A stretch of DNA of 64,000 bases, taken from contig CM049315.1 in assembly GCA_026874595.1 (NCBI GenBank), forward strand, positions 11,162,664 through 11,226,663. Direction: 5' to 3'. The notes under the pieces were generated by a model. It made no database searches. It was not told the origin of the DNA and saw only the letters and a list, made by a program, of their open reading frames with translations. Origin of the DNA: Sipunculus nudus. Lineage: Eukaryota; Annelida; Sipuncula; Golfingiida; Sipunculidae. Both the position numbers and the translations under genes were made by a program. Shown here in pieces: positions 1-13,300 of this stretch (position 1 is its first letter; the number at the start of each line of letters is the position of its first letter).

Positions 1-2714
1 GACGGAGCTTTTTTCTTTATAAGAAAGAACCCATATATGTTTGGTTTCAATTGCGTTTGAGGTTTACAAGTGGGTGACGTAAAGATTGGGTCGCCCTAAC
101 AGATTAAAACATTTTGTCAAATTTTATATAAACGTATATAGAAATTATTTAAATGAATAATCAATTTGCAATGGGTTATGCGTATGGTGTTTATGATTAT
201 ATTTCTAACGCTGAATGTTAGGTTACTGCGTGCGTAATGTAACAAAACTGCTGCATTCAATAGATCATCAATAAAGGAAAAGGCAATTCTTAAGTATTTC
301 AAAAACTTTACAGATTCAAATATAAATAATATAAGCTCCATAATTAGAATATTCTGTAAAGCAAGAATATTCTGCAGTCTTAGTAATACCCAGAAGGTTT
401 AGTGGAATTCCATTAAGCCTTTTTGGTAATATTCGTGGTTGCATTTTCCCCAGGTTGTAATGTATATAACGTGTTTTTATATCATATTAACATTTATTAG
501 CATTTTTTATCAGATTAATTACCTGAATTATCATGGCATAAACTATCAAAGTATTTCGAGGCATAAAGTATGAACCCCACCAGGTTTGAGTTACAAAAGA
601 AATATATCAATGCATGCAAACACAAAGGAATGTACGCCATGGTTCGCGGACTACATGGTCGAGTAGTACACACTGCATGTTTGTCCAAAAGAGGGGCTGG
701 TGGTTAGAATCTCGATAAACAAACAATGCAAATAATAAGAAATAAAATATAAAATCTGACTGACATGCTTCAGATTCTGTAATGATGGTGGTGATGATGA
801 AAGTAGTTAAGGCTCCGAGATCCTCCCGATTCTCTCCCTGACTTTCGCCTAGGATTAACTTTATAATTTCGTGATTTAGTGTATATGCGTGTAATATTTG
901 ATAAGTACACACAAGTATGTAAGTGGCCATATGATAATGGAACGTCTATTACAAACCCATTTAGAGTTGTTAATTGCCGACATGAACCTAAGGTTATTTC
1001 AGTACCGATATCCTTTGACCCCGCTTACCGGGTGTCGGCGCCTGGTCGGGGGACTCTGGCCACTTTAACTATTCACCTGTACAGGTACTGTTTTTTTTTT
1101 TGTACTTTTTATTACATTTTATTTACGGAGCGGATTGAGCTACACATGGGAACAGTTTCACATTCTTACAAAGACTAATGTTTTTCTTTATCCTTTTTTT
1201 GTAAAGGAAATCATAGCAATAAAATGGGAGCTTACGGATCTGTACGGATCTTGCCCGGGTAAATAAAGTCACACCAAAAAATGCCCGCTGTTGGCTTCGG
1301 ATTGTGAAATATTCACACACTCAACACTACGCCACATCATCTACGATACGGAATAATTTTATTTACCGAAACCGAAACACTTAAAACAACTTATTTTTAT
1401 GCCGGCACCGGACGTTAATATTCCTTTTATTCCTAATTTGTTTCCGAATATTTCGGTCTGCTTGATACTATCTTAACGCTTTTATAGTTCATCTGGGTAA
1501 CGAGATTATTTTTATTGTCGTATGATACACTTATCTGTTTATTGTCATTTTAGTTTATACATTTGTGTATATATTTTTGTATTATATTATGTTAACTATA
1601 TTCACACACTTGTATTGTCAAGTTGTTCATGATACTTGTAAAATTTATATTATACTCCTTGAACAGGGCCCAATTATAAAAGAAGTAAATAAATGAATAT
1701 AAATAAATAACATTGTTCATTTTTTCTGAGAATATACCGAGCTAGTTTGTTTGTCAGACACAAACCATCAACAATTCATTGAAATTAACTTTCTCTTGTG
1801 AACTAACGTATAAATGAATGAATGTATATGCACTGTGCTGTCATTCGTGGCCTGGACAGGTGTCAATCGCTCGGCGATTATATTTAGTAATGCATGGAAG
1901 GCGTCACATAGACTGTAAGATGGAATAACAGTGTATGGGGTTTGACGGAGCCGGAGATGATATGATAGGGTATTTTATCTGTTGCTGAATAATTGGTATT
2001 TCAAATAAACTCATTTTCTGTTTATATCAGAGGCTCAGAAATGTATTTATTATCCTATTTGTTTAGTATTCTTTTCAGGTGTAGTAATCTATGGGATTTA
2101 CAAAGTGTACCTAATTACACAAAACGATACCGTAATTTCACATAAACAGCGCCACTAATAAAGATAACGTCCTGATATCGATATCATAATACCAACCACA
2201 AATAAATATGAATATCTTAGAAAGAATTAACAGATGACTCAGGAATAAGATATTGTTTCACCCTGATTTAATAACATTTGGCTTTTTCTGCAGCATAACA
2301 TATTATTAAACAGAACACCTTTATCAAACTTACATTATCAACACTGGACTGGAAAGACGGGAAATGAATCTGTTCAAGAAAAGCAAATAAAAGACGTACA
2401 CATTTTAAATACCGATTATTAAATACCCTATTTATGGACATTCATTTACTCCGCAAAAAGAAAGAAAAAAATATCACAAAACATGTGAATACTGAGATAT
2501 ATGTGTATATATCAGAATTAAATATGATATAAAAGATAAAAATAGATATAATTTTATATATTATGTATTCTTGAAATCAAATATGGTTTAATTATGGCTG
2601 CATCTTTTTTAATATTTTAAACCTGACTGTATGACAAATTTGTCTCATTTGTGGCAACTTTTGCCAAAAAGATTCTTTTAAATTTAATGTAAAATATTGT
2701 TTAATCCTTTATAG
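1..2714. other. Upstream noncoding stretch
   Basis: AT-rich sequence with no open frame that looks protein-like. It holds two AGAATATTCTG dyads at about 345-355 and 364-374, scattered homopolymers and no recognisable repeat family. It lies just upstream of the first exon I can support and may contain promoter, 5' UTR exon or earlier intron of that gene; I cannot tell which. Confidence 0.5.
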
Positions 2715-3363
2715 GTTATTACGAGATCCGCAAGAAGCGATGCCGAGCTTCGAGGAAAATCTGACAGCGAGGCTCGCGCAGGCGCCGTCAGCCGACACAG
2801 ACCCACCGGAAACAGACCTGGAGTACTACGCCAGGCCCGAGAACTACACAGGTTCAAACATCCACTCTATACAGCGATTCGTTCAGAAACAGAGAAAACA
2901 TGTACCTGAACCGTCTGGTCCAGTCCGAGCAGACGACAGTGAAATCTACAACATAGTTCCCGCCGTCACAAAACCGGTTGATATAATAGAAGATGAAGAA
3001 AACACGGATGAAGCCAAATCTCCTGATTCTGTCCGTAAACAGCGCCCGAGATCGGCAAGTTTACGGTCGACTAGCACACCGGATATTAAAACGAAAGTAT
3101 CAGATATGAGGAGAAAAAGTCTCAGTGCCCCAAGACCAAAAACAACGGACGGTTTAGCAATAAAACAAGCGTTCAATGTGAACTCTCCCGAGTTGTCCTA
3201 CTCCGCCCCGGCCGGACGCCGGATGTCGCGCATGCTCGATGGTTCTCTCTTACGTCCCCCAGACTCAGGTCAAACAACTGGAAGGTCAAGGTCAAGCAGG
3301 ATCAGTCGAGTGTCTCAGATGTTTGAAAGCCCAAAAATCGCAGACGCCTTAAAAGCACAACTG
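2715..3363 (+). CDS. CNBD2-like exon 1 (first visible)
   Basis: Acceptor TATAG at 2710-2714 and donor GTATGT at 3364. ATG at 2740; the frame is open from the acceptor to that ATG, so the exon is either the first coding exon after a 5' UTR exon or an internal one. It encodes an acidic start (MPSFEENLTARLAQAP) followed by a Ser/Arg-rich low-complexity stretch. Ends in phase 0, matching exon 2. Confidence 0.7.
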
Positions 3364-6300
3364 GTATGTACTTATTTCATATTTCGTTAAGTGATACTTT
3401 TGTTTTCTACCATGGTATCACTTCCCGATGAGCTGCACTGAAAACTGTCTAGGTTTTCCTCCTGAATCAGCTTATTACTATCGACCTGGTTTGTTTTTGC
3501 AAACATAAGCATGTTTCGTTCCGACATACCCGCTTACTTTGTTAAGGGAGAAGTACTCTTTGCACTGTAACATTTGTTTGGAATTCGAATATTTTTCAAC
3601 AAAATAAATAAGAGATCATTCCAACATCCTTATATTTCTGCGCATTTCCTTCAAAAACTATTTTAATTAAGAATTCATATTGAGACATTTTCGGATACGG
3701 CTTGTGCTAGTTTCCTCATATAATTAAGATAAATGTTAACCTATATAATTTTATTTATTGTATACATTAGTATACTTTTGTAGTATACAGTATGTTGTCT
3801 ATTCAAATCAAAGTTAAGCTAAATATATGCAGTGTGAAAGTAATCACTGGAACCACCAATGCTAATTATGTGAGAATCTGGCAGATTGTTAAGAAAAGAT
3901 GGACTAGGAGTTCGTAATGAGAAAGACTTCTTAGGGTGATGTTGAAGAATCAGGAAACACTGATTTACTAGTATTTAAAATCACTCTTGTGACGATATGT
4001 TAAGTTCGGGAATGCTTCCCACACTTAAGAATATACAAATTAAAAGTACATTGTACTGCGCTTCATGTGGCCCCAGGTCCGTCTGAGGCTTGCAGTCACG
4101 CCATCTGTGGGACTGTACGAAAACTATTAGTTGACAGTGGCAATCAATTCCATTGCATGCTTGTGCACGAGCCTCATTTGCGAATGGAAGATAATTTACT
4201 TTTTAATTGGTATTTGGTGTGATATTAAACGATTGGGGGCGTATTTGATTTTGAAGCGTTTAAACACCACCCCTTGCAATCAATCACGGAAGGTGTTAAA
4301 AAATATGTAACTCCATCAAGTCCCTTTACTAATTAACGATGTTTTACATAATGCCGATTTCATTACGAAAACAAAAATACAATAATATCAAAACATATGT
4401 TATATTAAATGATATGATGCAGGATGTTTGTCCAAAATGTACATCGTAGTCTATGCACAACGATACATCCACAACGCCTGGCATGTATGACCTATGAATT
4501 GATGGACATTTTCCCCTTGACGTGCATGCGCGTAAACACAGATAAACATCCAAACAAACGTATATATTTAATACATATGTACACAACTAGTACATACACA
4601 CATGTATACACACGCACACCGAATGTGTGTGTATATACGTACTGTATATATATCAACTTGTGGACTAGTTTCATATTATCATTTTCAAGACCATTTTCGA
4701 CACAAGACAAATATAAAGAGTTTACGACCTGCAATATGGTAACATAATTGTGAACACGCATTACTTGTTAACATGAGTGTTATTACAGGAGTTAAACATA
4801 GAAAAGACCGACAACCCGTATCACATGTCAAGTACAACTTATACGACGCACCACATGGCGTGACCCCAGAGTTCATGGTTAACCTTTGTGAACAGTGACA
4901 TTTCGTTAAAAATTGCTTGACATCTGTAAAATGTAATCATTTAATGAAAAAAAACTGTTTTTATTACATCAAGGTTTGGCCGCAAACAATTACAGTTAAG
5001 TATGTCTACAATGACGGTGGGAAAATAAGTAATAAACATATGACGAAAAAAAGTTACGAGTGCAGAGCAAACAGTTCCAGCATGGGCGATTAAGTAACTT
5101 GGCTTGGGGGGGGGGGGGGGTATACCGCGAATGTACCAGGCAGCTTGATATCTTAAGCTAAAGGAATTATGACGGGTCTTCTGCAGGAAGATATATATTA
5201 TGCGTCCGCAACTTGATCCAGACAAACCCAATAAGGTCTTCACAGTTCAAACAGTTGAGCAATATAACATAATCTTTCGTGCAGTGAATGGAAACCGGGT
5301 GACGTTACATCCAGCCGTGACAACACGTATACAAGCAATATCGAGGAATGCATCGCAGTGGTCTTCCATCATGTTGCATTCATATTGTGGTAAATGGTCA
5401 TAATCTTAACATTATGCTACAAATGTTGCATTAACACAAGAGGATGAATGTGAACTTACAACTTACAACTGAAACTCCGTCTCTATGGTAACGAGTCATT
5501 TCCTGTATCGCGTACGAGTGGGCTGCGTCCAGTATAACCCCGTGGGAGCCACTCCTGTATTCATGCGGTCAGAAATTCAACAAACATGCGGAGGGGTTTA
5601 CCAATATGCTGAGTTAAAACGCAACTCTTCCCGCTCATGTTTGGTGTTGTCAGAAAGTATACTAAAATGCTATCGATTCATCTGGTTTATGTCACTTGAC
5701 AGTGTGCCTGTAGGCCATGAGGCGTTGTCAAAAAAGACGAAAATATTTACACCCTCATGGGGCCTTATAATGCAGTCCTCAGACCCAGATGTAAAGGCAA
5801 TCTGTCAGGCAGTTATCTAGTCGTTATGTCAGAGGGCCGATATGGTGTCACGTTACATCCGGCTTATGCCAGCTATGTGTTTCATGTCTCCGGCAGCTGT
5901 GTCACGTGTCTTGGCCTTGGTTCGTCGTTGACTGTTTGCCGTTTGTCTTGTTCGTGTGGACATCGTCGAACGTTTGTCGGTTCTCTTTTCCTGCGGGTTG
6001 TCGTCGACTGTTCGCTTCCCCTTTTCTGTACTATGGCTAGTCTGGACTGTGTGTCGCTCTTGTCCAGTGGGTTGTTGTTGACTATGTACCGCTGGTCGTC
6101 GTCTGTGTTTCGCTTCTCTTCTTCTGCGAGTCATTGCCGACTATGTGCTGCTTCTCTTGGCCAGTGGATTCTTGACGACAGTGTGCAGCGTCTCTTGTTC
6201 TGCGAATTGTTGCTGACCGTGTGCCGATTCTCATGTGCAGTGGGTTGTCGTCGACCTTGTGTCGGATATCTGCATTCACTGGTCGTCACAGACTATGTAC

Positions 6301-7874
6301 CGTTTTTCTTGTTCTAATGTTCAGCAGACTCTGTGCCACTTGTTCTAGTTGTCTTCGTGTCGTTGTTCAATGTGTGACGCTTCCCTGTCTTACTGGCATC
6401 AGCAGTAGATCCAGGCTTTAGGAAAAGGAGGGGAGGACTAATGAAAAACTTCCAATGGTCCCAAGGTCCCGAAAAGGGAAGGTCCAGGCCGCAAAATTGG
6501 TCTGAAACCCTTGAAAAAGGTGGCTTCGGCTGATAAAGGGGGGGGGGGGGGGGGGGGGGGAGGCAGATCTCTTTCTTGGCATGTCGAGCTGCGAGCCACT
6601 TCTCATGTCCAATGAGTGGTCGGCCACTGTGTGCCACGTTTCATGTTGACCTGGCCGCTGTATGACATTTTTATTGGCCCATCGTGACCCCGGCAAATGT
6701 GTGTCATTTTCCCCCTACGTGACGTCAGCACAAATTCCTGTTCAAAACGCCGCTGATATTGATATTAAAAGGATATAATCAGGAACAATATCATGTTTGT
6801 TCTTATCTGACTATCAGTTCAATTTTGCCTTATACAAAAGTTTCCCAGCAAAACTATCTCAGCACACAGTCTCAGTACCTCGCATACGGCTTTTTTAACA
6901 CCTTGTAATGGCTCTGCGTGTTGGTAAACACAGTCCACGTGTGTCTGTGTCCGTGACCGGAGGTCCTATTGTGAGCCCGATCACACGGTGTTTTAGCCAG
7001 CGAGAACATGTATTACTTTTTTGGGGCCAAGTTAGTCCGGCATCTCCCGATTGACACATGTTGCTTCTTCGCGATGCACACGGTCCCACGCGCTGTGATT
7101 ATGTTAACTCCTGTGATCGCGCCCGGGCCACTGTTTTTTAACACTCGTTTACATGAGTAAGCAAACGCTTTCAAGGCAATATTTTGGCAGGTACAGATTT
7201 ATTTGAAAGGGTAAAAGCTATTTTTCATGTTAATTTAACATGCGTTATAGGTGATTGGGCCCCTTTAAGAACTGAAATCGACCGTGTATGAAAAGTTAAA
7301 TTAGTTGTCCTCTAACATAGGATGTACTAAGTGCTAAATGCAGAAACTGTTTAGAAAAACTGAAATGATTAGATGGTTATTTCGTAAATCATTTTCAGAT
7401 AATTTCACTTGGACATTTAAGGAGCAAATTGAACTCTGACTTCAGACCTCAGTTTGACCTGCCGCGATTGAACACCTGTTTTTCTTCAGTCTCCATTTAT
7501 TGCCTATTGAATTGCATAGCCCTGGTCTGTGTTTCATGGTTCTGTCAATAAAACGGGTCAGAATGCAGAAAGTGAGCAATAAACAGCTCATGTCTAGATC
7601 ACATCTGAACTTTATTACTAAAAGGTAATTTTGTTACCGGTACTAATTGCTTGTCACATTCTAGCAATTTACCAATAAATATCAGAAAACACTTTTCATT
7701 ATGGCAGGCTCACCCACTGAGACTAATATTAAGTCTTTGCAAGCTATAGGACATTTTACAAGAATAAAAGGAAAGTATTACAAATATAAAAAGTAACTGA
7801 TATTACACATAGACTCAAACATATATATACACACATATATTTATGCAAAATGACTGATTTTACACATATGCTGT

Positions 7875-7920
<46 letters not shown>

Positions 7921-8197
7921 GTTATATGTATTGTGTAATATATATTGTTTTATTATGTATAATAATTGCTATTCATTAAATCTTTTTAGATTCAAATTAA
8001 CTTTTTTTAAATCAAACGTAGCTGACATTTGAATAAAAAATTTATTAAATCGATCAAAAGAGAATTTAAATGAGAGGGAGACGTCAAGCACACGCACCAC
8101 ATTTTATTATAATTTATTTTGCGTTGTCAGCGTAAAAGAGTTTGTCGCGTAGACAGTTTAATTGAAAAAAAATCAGTTAGAATACACAAACACACAC

Positions 8198-8237
<40 letters not shown>

Positions 8238-10009
8238 GTATACATGTATATAATGACTGACTTATACCCCCAGGAATACAGAAATGATAAATATAGCCCT
8301 CCTGTCACGTGCCAAAGCAAAAACCTGCATTGACTATTGGAGCAAAACAGCACTTTATGGGTATACCCTTGTCTCAGGGACTAAAGAGTAGTACAACTGC
8401 TGGCCTTCTAATTTGGGCGGGTCTAACCTAGGTGCATTCCTGCATTAGATTACAACGCTTAATAGTGTGGCTGGGTGGAAAGGTGTTGAAGAGTGACATT
8501 GTTGCTGGCCTGGCTTATTAGACGCTAACAGAAGCAATATAGCTCCAGTCTGTTTACTTTCGGTCCCAACGGGTCATGTGATTAACTATCCACAATCCCT
8601 GGTTCGGAGGTGAAGGCGTTTCATTTAGTTCCTTGTATGTTTTTGTGATCTCCGGATTGTTGTACCATGACTCAATAACTTGTGGAAATCAGCTTTCATT
8701 GTACCCGAGAGGTACGGAAAATGTATATATAACTGGTTAAGGTATTGGATTGTTAAGCACCCCTGGGGATTTATACAATAAAAAAAAGATCTCTGGCTTC
8801 AAACAAGAAAAGGAATCTTACCAAATGTTAATGGTATTTATATATTATAGCCGTATGCGTGTTTGATTGGAGGCTTTTCGGATTAGCAGTGACCAGTGCC
8901 CGTTAGTCATTACAGGCAGGCTGACACCGCCGAGTACTTCATCTGGTTGGGCTTGTATTGGCACAAGAGTTTCTGACTGGTGTGCAGCTGTAAGAAGTCC
9001 TTAGACCTGTCGGAGTCAGTTTACCATGTTCTGTTGTAGACGCGGCCTGCTCCGTCATCAACTTTGTGGGCAATGACATCACTTATCAATTTCACCTCCA
9101 TTAGCGGATGGCTTGATAAATATTTGATAAGTTTCAAGAAGATTAGTAGTTGATGTATGTACCCGCGGAAGATATGCTTGCCACGCGTGCCCAGCTTTCA
9201 GGTATAATTTCCAGGTGGTACTACTATTATTATTAATTAATGTTAAATACAGAACCATACCGGTGTCGCCGTCATGAACAGGACAAAGGATACAGAAAAG
9301 ATCAGGAAAAGGCATGGATAATTTGCAGCGTATTAAAGTGTATGTCATCTCTAGGTTTGGCAGCGTAGGAAACAGAGAGAGATGGAGGATTTTCTGATCC
9401 AGTCCGGGTTGATACATAGAAAATGGTCGAGTGTGGCAGACGATGATTCGGACGACCCGGAATATGTCGGAAGTAGCCCGCTCAAGTTACTACGGGCAGC
9501 AGCCGCTGTGGCTCAGCGGAAACCAGACATAGCAGACGATGCAAAGTCACGTGACCGCAAAGAGGCAAGATTCCCGCCAATTTCCGTTCCACACGGAATA
9601 AATTTAATACCGTCTGCAAGCACAGGCCAAAAAAGACTGTCGATCGCAGAGACTCCGGAAAAAGAGAGTAGAAGTTCTGAAACGTCCGCCTCGCTGCAGT
9701 TTCCACTGCTTCAGCAGGGTATGAGTTTTACAAGGTCAGTCACATCACAACCTGCGTCTCCCAAGACTGAGAAGAAACCACGGCAAAACCTTAAAAAAGT
9801 GTCCTCTTTGAAGCTCAAGGATGGAAAACCGGACATAGTTCTGCCACATCTGGATGCAAAAGCCTTTCTTGTCCGAACAGGGTCACGTGACCATGCCGAG
9901 ATTGAGTGGCTGAGCTCGCCTGCTGTCCGGTCAAGGAAACTCAGGGTAGGTTATGTGTGGCCCCAACCATGTTTGTTCTATAATCATAACATACACTGTA
10001 GAAATTATC

Positions 10010-10057
<48 letters not shown>

Positions 10058-10319
10058 AAAGAACGAAAGAAAGAGAGAGAGAGTATGCTGTGTATCTTTG
10101 AAGTGTGGTACACTATAAAATGCACATATTAGTCAAGTCTTAGTCTTATCTAAATCATCAAAATTAATCATAAATACACATTTTATCACTATCATAGTAA
10201 CACTGTCAGGCAAATTAGTTATAATCTGATTAAAACAAAGCTCTGCTAATGGCAAAAACTAGGGAAACATGTAATGTGTTTTTCTTTAGCGGTCTCGTCA
10301 GAATGTTACAACCACACAC

Positions 10320-10362
<43 letters not shown>

Positions 10363-13300
10363 TAGAGAGAGAGAAAGAGAACATTTGGGTTGTAGCATTC
10401 ACAACACAATATCACAACAACCTCGATTGTTGCAGTCTTTTGGTTGCGGCTTACTTACCAGCTGTGTGTACCTGCGCTGAAGCATCCGGGCTTTTCTCTG
10501 GGAGCTATATAAAACTGGTCCACCTTGGATCCTCGCATATCCTTCTATATTCGTGTTTCAGCCTGCTTTTTGTCAATAGCTGTTTGATTTTACGCTTGGC
10601 GTCGTAATTTTGTTTTATTCTGCAACATCGATTTTTCTTTGTGAAATACCTAGGCAGTGAGATAGATTTACGAATTATTAGGATAACGTGCCTGTTGTTA
10701 AGAACAGCTTAGAAAAAATACCTTAAGCCGTTTGTTGCTTCACCTATGTCATCAATACTTGAAATAAATATTGTTCACGCAACAAATAAATGTCATTGTT
10801 ACATTTATGCATTGTTTAATTCACTCGTTGTGTAGCTTTTACGCTTAAGGGTTTTAAGTTATTCACATACATACAAAAAACATGGTCTGACCGCAAGTGG
10901 TGATTTATCAAAGCTCTCATTGAAAATATAGTATTCAATCCAGAATGAAGAGGGCGCCACTTATCTGCTTGAGCCAACTTGTGATTTAAGCTTCTCACCA
11001 ACCTCACCAGGTGCCACTTTGAAGTAGGTCTTTCGCATTCTCCACACACGAGATCTGTCTATGAAGAATAAATCTATTGCAAGCCATTGTGTGCTCAGCA
11101 CTTTTTCCAGCCAAACGCGAGCCATATCGCCTGGCAATTGAAAATTACAAAAATTAAGGCAATTGAGCATAAATAGAACGTACATTGACAGCATTCATCT
11201 CAAATATAACGGTGAGAAGGAATATGATTGTCTGTTTGGTTTTTTAATGTTGTAAAACCCAGGGAACTACATTGCTGCGCGATATCATTGGCGTTGTAAA
11301 TGTATACTAACAATAGCACGTGCCATCCGGTTTAAGCACGTATTTGGTGAATGGTCGCGATTCTGGGATGACAGCCTGACAGGTGACGTCCAGGTCCATG
11401 TGTCCCGGCATGGTTGTATACAGTTGGTCCTAGTTTCTACGGATTACCTTTAGAGGTGGTGAAGTCCTAGATGTACTGTAACTAATTGATGTCCTTTCCT
11501 CAATCACCTAAAATAAGTGATTGTGCTTTAACTATACAAAATACCATTCACAAAAGTGTCATATAAAGTGGGTTAAACTATGTGTTGTCCAGCTGCACCA
11601 TTTTTATCCTTTCTGCCAGCTGACAGTCCTACGCATTTTGTCATGCCATGTAAATTAAAAACAAAATTATCTGCTCGCCCATTTTTAGACAAAAATTCGG
11701 TAAAAACGATTTCATAAATTTTCCCCGAGAGAATATGAGTCATACAATGTACACCAGTTATAGTCTGATCTAAGAGTCACATCATCATGTTCACCGGTGT
11801 CAATATGATCCAAGAGTCACATCACCACGTTCGCCGGTGACAATATGATCCAAGAGTCACATCACCATGTTCGCCGGTGACAATACGATCCAAGAGTATC
11901 CAAGAGTCACGTCACCATGTTCGCCGGTGACAATATGATCCAAGAGTCACGTCACCATGTTCGCCGGTGACAATATGATCCAAGAGTCGCATCACCACGT
12001 TCGCCGGTGACAATATGATCCAAGAGTCACATCACCATTTTCGCCGGTGACAATATTATCCAAGAGTCACACCACCATGTTCGCCGGTGACAATATGATC
12101 CAAGAGTCACATCACCACGTTCGCCGGTGACAATATGATCCAAGAGTCATGTCATCATGTTCGCAGGTGACAATATGATCCAAGAGTCACATCAACACGT
12201 TCGCCGGTGACAATATGATCCAAGAGTCACACCACCATGTTCGCCGGTGACAATATGATCCAAGAGTCACACCACCATGTTCGCCGGTGACAATATGATC
12301 CAAGAGTCACACCACCACGTTCGCCGGTGACAATATGATCCAAGAGTCACATCACCACGTTCGCCGGTGACAATATGATCCAAGAGTCACATCACCATGT
12401 TCGCCGGTGACAATATGATCCAAGAGTCACATCACCATGTTCGCCGGTGACAATATGATCCAAGAGTCACATCACCACGTTCGCCGGTGACAATATGATC
12501 CAAGAGTCACATCACCACGTTCGCCGGTGACAATATGATCCAAGAGTCACATCACCATGTTCGCCGGTGACAATATGATCCAAGAGTCACATCACCACGT
12601 TCGCCGGTGACAATATGATCCAAGAGTCACATCACCATTTTCGCCGGTGACAATATTATCCAAAAGTCACACCACCATGTTCGCCGGTGACAATATGATC
12701 TAAGAGTCACATCACCACGTTCGCCGGTGACAATATGATCCAAGAGTCATGTCATCATGTTCGCCGGTGACAATATGATCCAAGAGTCACATCAACACGT
12801 TCGCCGGTGACAATATGATCCAAGAGTCACACCACCATGTTCGCCGGTGACAATATGATCCAAGAGTCACACCACCATGTTCGCCGGTGACAATATGATC
12901 CAAGAGTCACATCACCACGTTCGCCGGTGACAATATGATCCAAGAGTCACATCACCACGTTCGCCGGTGACAATATGATCCAAGAGTCACATCACCATGT
13001 TCGCCGGTGACAATATGATCCAAGAGTCACATCACCATGTTCGCCGGTGACAATATGATCCAAGAGTCACATCACCACGTTCGCCGGTGACAATATGATC
13101 CAAGAGTCACATCACCATGTTCGCCGGTGACAATATGATCCAAGAGTCACATCACCATGTTCGCCGGTGACAATATGATCCAAGAGTCACATCACCATGT
13201 ACGCCGATGACAATATGATCCAAGAGTCACATCACCATGTTCAATGGTGACAATATGATCCAAGAGTCACATCATCATGTTCACTGATAGTATGGCCTGA

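Larger units (their letters stand above)
3364..9354. other. Intron 1 with repeats
   Basis: A 6-kb intron. It carries a 15-G run (5106-5120), a dispersed repeat (about 5690-5855), a degenerate tandem array (5880-6400), a 23-G run (6538-6560) and TA microsatellites at 7878-7918 and 8200-8236. The rest is AT-rich without visible coding content. Confidence 0.6.

Noticed and set aside
345-374. Two AGAATATTCTG dyads as heat-shock elements
   Set aside because: Short, in AT-rich sequence, with no adjacent promoter or gene start that I can identify.
5757-6317. 186-residue open frame on the plus strand
   Set aside because: It overlies degenerate tandem repeats, has no domain or splice support, and open frames of similar size occur on the other strand.
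11764-13290. Regular direct repeats that could suggest a CRISPR array
   Set aside because: Units are contiguous 40-bp copies without unique spacers, in a eukaryotic intron; this is a minisatellite.
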